Of a stretch of DNA of 64,000 nt, positions 60,249 through 64,000 are shown piece by piece. Source of the DNA: CAZWRV01 sp964636325 (GTDB taxonomy: Bacteria > Verrucomicrobiota > Lentisphaeria > Victivallales > GWF2-50-93). Below the pieces are notes generated by a model. That model had not been told where the DNA came from and did no database searches. It was given only the letters and a program-made list of their open reading frames with translations. Location of the stretch: NCBI GenBank assembly GCA_964636325.1, contig CAZWRV010000009.1, forward strand, positions 1-64,000. The letters are read 5' to 3'. Position 1 is the first letter of the stretch. Each line of letters begins with the position of its first letter. The translations under genes were made by a program, and so were the position numbers.

Positions 60249-61325
60249 CTAGCTCACCATGACACGCGGCGAAGTATAAAAGCTGTGCTTGATCTCCGGC
60301 TTGGGCAGCGGGTATCTGCTCAGATACCTGTTGAACTTCGCCCAGCTCATCCGCTTCTTCTGGCTTCGCCTGTTCAGCCAATATTTCGCCAGCCTTGTAG
60401 CGGTCTTGCAAAACTCCGCCACGTGACGCAGGTTCTCGCTGACCCCGTAATACTGGATATGGCCTCGCAGCTTGGCTCGGAGCGTCTTCCACCAGTCCTT
60501 TGTCTCGATCCGGTTTCTGACCGACTTCAGCCAGCTGTTCATTCCCTTGCATTTCGCGGTGAACTTCTTCCGGCTGGTCTTGCGTCCGACCTTGAAGTTG
60601 CCGCGCCTTGACTTCGCGCAGAAATGCGTGAAACCCAGAAAGTCGAATGTGTTTGGGGGACGGCCCTGCCTGTCGGCGTTCTCGCCCTCGAAGCGTCCGA
60701 AGCTGATCGCCCGGCTATTCGCCGGATGGATTTCCAGCCCGAACTTCTTGAACCTGTTTTTCAAGGCTTCCTCGATGCGCCGTGCGTCTTCCTCGTATCT
60801 CACCGCGCAGACGAAGTCGTCCGCGTAGCGTATGAGTTCGCAGTATCCGTCCATGTGCTTCTTCACCGTCTCCTCAAACCACAAGTCCAGCACATAGTGA
60901 AGGAATATGTTCGACAGGAGCGGGCTGATTATGCTTCCCTGCGGCGTTCCGCATTCCGTGCGTATCAGCCTGCCGTCGTCCACGTAGCCCGCCTTCAGAA
61001 ACCTCTCCAGAAGCTCCAGCATCGCCGAGTCCCTTATCCTTATGCGGATGAAGTCCATGAGCTTGTCATGCGGGACGTTGTCGAAGAAATCTTTAATATC
61101 TGCTTTAAGGATCACGCGCCTGCCGACATGTGCGGCAGCGTTGGTCGCCGTCGAGCGGCCCCTGGCGAATCCGTGCGCATATGGGCTCTGGCGGATGCCT
61201 CTTGATCCGAGCCAGCGCAGGATCCGCCGCTGCCTGGCCTTCAGCTCCGGCACCGGCTCGTGGATGACCCGCAGCGTGCCTTCGCGCTTGGGGATGCGGT
61301 GTTAGAGGTAGTAGGACATGTCCAT
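60249..61325 (-). pseudogene. Group II-type reverse transcriptase with in-frame stop
   Basis: The ATG at 61325 has AAAAGGAGG 6 bases upstream, but the eighth codon is TAA (61302-61304). The frame then continues HRIPKREGTLRVIHEP and stays open for ~350 residues. Clear RT motifs include ILKADIKDFFDNVPH (RT3), GTPQGSIISPLLSNIFLHYV (RT4), YADDFVCAVRY (YADD, RT5) and FDFLGFTHFC. The maturase end WLNRRSQKKRMSWAKFNRYL is of group II intron type. The N-terminal RT0 region is absent. A GTG start after the stop would give 334 residues. Confidence 0.75.
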
Positions 61326-61541
61326 AAGTGCCTCCTTTTCAGGCTGTAATGGATAAACTGTCTCCAGTATATTATACCGCATTTTTGAGGGGATTTTATG
61401 ATGGAAGGGGTGGAGGTGGAAAAGTCCGCCTTTTCGTGGGTGAATTTATGGCCGGGTGGAGGAATGTGCAGGTTATGTTGATCTCAAAATCCGGCAGATT
61501 CGCCGGTCAGCGCATATCCGACCGTTCGGACGGCTGGAAAG

Positions 61542-62225
61542 TCAGCGGATCAACACGATGTTCTCAATCCAAGCGATGGCTTCGACGACGTTTCCGAAAG
61601 ATTTGAATGCTTCCGGAAAATTTCCAATTCCCACCGCCAACGGGATGCATCCTGCATCTGAAGCCGCCCTGATCCCATGAGCCGAGTCTTCCAGAGCCGC
61701 ACACTCATATGATTGCAGGCCAAGGAGGGCAGAGGCCTTGAGATACGCTTCCGGATCGGGCTTGGGGCGTGCGACATCATCAAGAGCGATAAAATCTTCG
61801 AAAAACGAATCCAACCCCCCGCTTCGAAGCATGAAAAACGCTTCGGCTTTAGAGCTTGAAGTCGCTATGGTGAAGGGGACGCCCCTCACTTTGAGGCGCC
61901 AAAGAGAATCCTTCAAGTCGTCCACGCATATTTTCCCGGCGGCTACCGTCCTATGAAAGATTTCACGCTTCAAAGCTATGAGTTCCCGGACACACGCTGC
62001 GCACGGCGATGCGGCAAGCATTTCGGCGATTCTGGAGTCTGACATTCCGACTATGTCCTGTGGGAATGTGGCAGGGGGCTTTATGTTGAACGACTTTGCT
62101 GCCTCGAGCCAGGCGGAGCAATGAATCGGTTCGGAATCGATAAGTACTCCATCCAAATCGAATATTACTCCGGCCACTCTTGATATGTCCGGTTTTCGTT
62201 CTGCCTTAAAATCGATATCTCCCAT
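61542..62225 (-). CDS. HAD-superfamily phosphatase (beta-phosphoglucomutase-like)
   Basis: The 227-residue HAD-IA enzyme has motif I VIFDLDGVLIDSE (near residues 20-32), motif II in TIATSSSKAE (near residue 122), motif III RPKPDPEAY (near residue 157) and LEDSAHGIRAA. The DLDGVLIDSEPIH start is typical of beta-phosphoglucomutase/phosphatase relatives that act on sugar phosphates. The substrate is unknown. Core-type genes resume here after the island. The 216-bp gap on its right-hand neighbour side (61326-61541) shows no feature. Confidence 0.88.
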   Translation of the reverse strand: MGDIDFKAERKPDISRVAGVIFDLDGVLIDSEPIHCSAWLEAAKSFNIKPPATFPQDIVGMSDSRIAEMLAASPCAACVRELIALKREIFHRTVAAGKICVDDLKDSLWRLKVRGVPFTIATSSSKAEAFFMLRSGGLDSFFEDFIALDDVARPKPDPEAYLKASALLGLQSYECAALEDSAHGIRAASDAGCIPLAVGIGNFPEAFKSFGNVVEAIAWIENIVLIR

Positions 62226-62248
62226 CAGACCTGTCCAAAATAAGGCGG

Positions 62249-63394
62249 TTACATGTTGGGAAGCTCTCCCTTTGATCCGGCGCTTACGTCGAATTCCGCC
62301 TTCACGGATTCTCCGCAGGCGATCCGCACATGCAGCTTTGCGTCCGGATCCGCTTCGTAAAAAGCCGGCAGTCTGATAGGAGCAAGCTTCCGCGTGTCAA
62401 TAGTCAGTTCGGCGACATTGACAGATTTGATGCGGAGAAGCTTGTCATCGATCGAGACGTCAATGTTTGCGAGGCGGTCGGAGCTGTGCATTTTGACGGC
62501 CAACCAGTAGAACGACTTATTTTCATCCGTCGTGATGGAAAGCGACGAGTAGTTCCGGACTGCGGCCCCGCCTTCGCGGATATTCTGGTATATTTCCAGC
62601 TGATCGCATATCCATGAGGCCGGCATGTTCGGCCCGCTGTGCGGGGAGCCTACGAGCCATTTCACGTCCGGCTGGAACGGGTTGATTTGCTTCAATCTGG
62701 CATGCAAGGACTTAGTGTGTTCGACAGGCACGAGGGGATCGGCAGTGCCATGCCATAGTATGACCGGCAAATAGTTCAGGTTCGAGACGAATGAAACGGG
62801 CGAGCGTCGGACATATTCGAAGGCTCCGCCATCTCCGGAGACCGGGCCGCACTCCTTTTCTATGTTTGCCCTTATCCCAGCCGGCACTTCACTGTGCCAT
62901 TTGGCAAGATCGGTGATCGGCTGACCCGCGACTACGGCGGCGAAGACGTCCGGATATTTGGCTGCGCAAAGCAGGGCCTGCATTCCTCCCATGGAACGAC
63001 CGGTTATGTATATCCTCGTAGCATCAACCTTGTATTTGCTCCTCATGTATTCGATGCAGTCAATTATGTCATGCTGCGATTCGAGCGCTCCGAGCGCTGT
63101 TTTTCCGTCCGTCCGGTGTCCGTGCTGGTCAGGGCACGCCAGGAGCCATCCACGCCTCTCTGATTCGGCATAGTAGCCCAGGGATTTTGCCGTGAAACGG
63201 TCGCCAGTCATGTAGTGGGCGACGATCAGGAGCGGTTTAGGGGAATCGCCTGCGGCCTCCGGGACAAATGCGACCGCCTTCTGTTCGCTTCCGTCGTAGC
63301 TGCTTTTAAATGCGAACTCCAGCTCCCCGGCGCATGCGCTGATGGCGTATGCGCCCATTCCTGCGGCTACGATCATCCATCTCATACGTTTCAT
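62249..63394 (-). CDS. Secreted alpha/beta-hydrolase (esterase/peptidase type)
   Basis: The 381-residue protein has a signal peptide (MKRMRWMIVAAGMGAYAIS, ending ACAG). The alpha/beta-hydrolase nucleophile elbow is GRSMGGMQALL (Ser near residue 135), with the Asp in WHGTADPLVPVEH (near residue 213) and the His in GSPHSGPNMP (near residue 246). The C-terminal ~110 residues add a beta-rich domain. The prolyl-oligopeptidase-like layout suggests an esterase acting on sugar esters. The ATG at 63394 is chosen to expose the signal peptide; a GTG at 63409 is possible. Confidence 0.82.
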   Translation of the reverse strand: MKRMRWMIVAAGMGAYAISACAGELEFAFKSSYDGSEQKAVAFVPEAAGDSPKPLLIVAHYMTGDRFTAKSLGYYAESERRGWLLACPDQHGHRTDGKTALGALESQHDIIDCIEYMRSKYKVDATRIYITGRSMGGMQALLCAAKYPDVFAAVVAGQPITDLAKWHSEVPAGIRANIEKECGPVSGDGGAFEYVRRSPVSFVSNLNYLPVILWHGTADPLVPVEHTKSLHARLKQINPFQPDVKWLVGSPHSGPNMPASWICDQLEIYQNIREGGAAVRNYSSLSITTDENKSFYWLAVKMHSSDRLANIDVSIDDKLLRIKSVNVAELTIDTRKLAPIRLPAFYEADPDAKLHVRIACGESVKAEFDVSAGSKGELPNM

Positions 63395-63433
63395 GGTTGC
63401 TAATCCCACTTTGCGCGGCTCCTTTGAACAAGA

Positions 63434-64000
63434 TCAGCCACCTTGGGGATTTTGCCCAGGGCTGCTGCTCCACAAATCTTTGATTATTCTGAGCGTTTCT
63501 TCTACGATCATATCGCCGGCCTCCGGCCCCACTTGGTTGCAGAACATGCATGCGCTGTAGCTTTCGCCCTGCTGGGCCAGGCGTGTCGGCAGATAAGTCC
63601 CTTTGCCGACGTGCTGAACCACGAAGGTTTGCAGCGCGGGGCTTCTGGCCTGTATCCTGATGCCGAAATCGGTGAAGAGTTCGAAGGAGTTGGTGGCGAA
63701 GGCGATGTCGCCGAGTCTTAGCACATGAAGCTCCATTTCGTAGCCGCCCAAGGAATCATGTTTTTCGTAACGATCAATGATGGCCTGGCATCTTTTCTTT
63801 CTCGCGTAAATCACAGACTCCGATCCAAGATAGTCTCCAGGGATGGGGGTCATGCCTTCAAGCTGCTTCAGCCAGCCCTTCACCTTCAGATATTCCTGTT
63901 CAGATATCTTTCTGCGTGGAAGCTGCATTTTCCTGACCACATGGGCCATTTCAACGGAGCTGTGAAGATCCTTCGACGCCCAGGACAAGGTCTCATCGAA
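63434..64000 (-). CDS. Ceramidase-like hydrolase, C-terminal part (cut by window end)
   Basis: The frame is open to the right edge, so only the last ~188 residues are seen. LRLGDIAFATNSFELFTDFGIRI and ARSPALQTFVVQHVGKGTYLPT followed by VGPEAGDMIVEETLRIIKDLW match my recollection of the C-terminus of neutral/alkaline non-lysosomal ceramidase-like proteins. These often act as secreted lipid or amide hydrolases. The gene lies upstream of the secreted esterase with a 39-bp gap, so co-transcription is likely. Confidence 0.68.
   Translation of the reverse strand, partial: FDETLSWASKDLHSSVEMAHVVRKMQLPRRKISEQEYLKVKGWLKQLEGMTPIPGDYLGSESVIYARKKRCQAIIDRYEKHDSLGGYEMELHVLRLGDIAFATNSFELFTDFGIRIQARSPALQTFVVQHVGKGTYLPTRLAQQGESYSACMFCNQVGPEAGDMIVEETLRIIKDLWSSSPGQNPQGG

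Noticed and set aside
61302..61325. Third copy of the 22-bp shared promoter element (GTAGGACAT)
   Set aside because: Only nine bases match and they encode the first codons of the reverse transcriptase; no TATAAT box follows at the right distance.

Overview
The window looks like a chromosomal segment of a GC-rich anaerobe of the PVC superphylum (Lentisphaerota, Kiritimatiellota or Verrucomicrobiota-like). This is inferred from gene content: large secreted sugar-binding and propeller proteins, a GH106-like glycoside hydrolase, a homodimeric-type pyruvate:ferredoxin oxidoreductase, a CsgG/LpoB/YcfL lipoprotein cluster, and many palindromic intergenic repeats including a RAYT-type transposase. 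No rRNA or complete tRNA gene was seen. The taxon call is an inference and is not proven by any single sequence.

Layout. 1-8.3 kb: the end of an unidentified protein, a large secreted beta-propeller protein, an AbiEii-type nucleotidyltransferase with its small partner, an SDR and a zinc alcohol dehydrogenase, then a RAYT transposase between two ~98-bp repeat copies. 8.4-14.2 kb: pyruvate:ferredoxin oxidoreductase, a GT2 glycosyltransferase and an NAD-dependent sugar epimerase. 14.3-21.7 kb: a five-PAS hybrid histidine kinase, then a GT4 glycosyltransferase overlapping a GH106-like hydrolase gene. 22.2-25.6 kb: a four-gene operon with one MotA/TolQ/ExbB-like channel, two different MotB/ExbD-like coiled-coil proteins and a TonB-like glycine-rich protein. 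25.9-30.7 kb: a class II aldolase, a DUF362 ferredoxin protein and an MlaE-MlaF-MlaD lipid transport cluster. 30.8-37.5 kb: six minus-strand envelope genes (a COG3014-like lipoprotein, a PEGA protein, a CsgG-like protein, YcfL, LpoB and another lipoprotein). 38.1-42.7 kb: clpA-clpS, a small membrane protein, and a HIRAN plus ARPP-1-like protein.

From about 43 to 61.3 kb the window is an accessory, defence-type island. A decayed integrase fragment and a tRNA 3'-end-like sequence lie at its left edge. It carries two AlbA_2 ATP-binding regulators, a complete type I restriction-modification operon (hsdM-rhuM-hsdS-AlbA_2-hsdR-metallopeptidase) whose genes overlap by a few bases, a frameshifted PIN toxin with its small partner, an E1-like (ThiF) plus JAMM-peptidase pair, and a group II-intron-type reverse transcriptase with an in-frame stop. 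Core-type genes resume at 61.5 kb: a HAD phosphatase, a secreted esterase, and a ceramidase-like protein cut by the window edge.

The most unusual observations are: (i) the ion-channel operon with two distinct MotB/ExbD-like subunits; (ii) a 22-bp dyad element placed exactly 5 nt from a TATAAT box upstream of both the clpS-clpA operon and the HIRAN/ARPP-1 gene; (iii) a folded palindromic repeat inserted in-frame in both hsdS and hsdM; (iv) several repeat families sharing an 'outer stem plus inner hairpins' architecture; and (v) the orphan E1-JAMM pair beside a reverse transcriptase that has a domain-V-like hairpin but no room for the rest of an intron.
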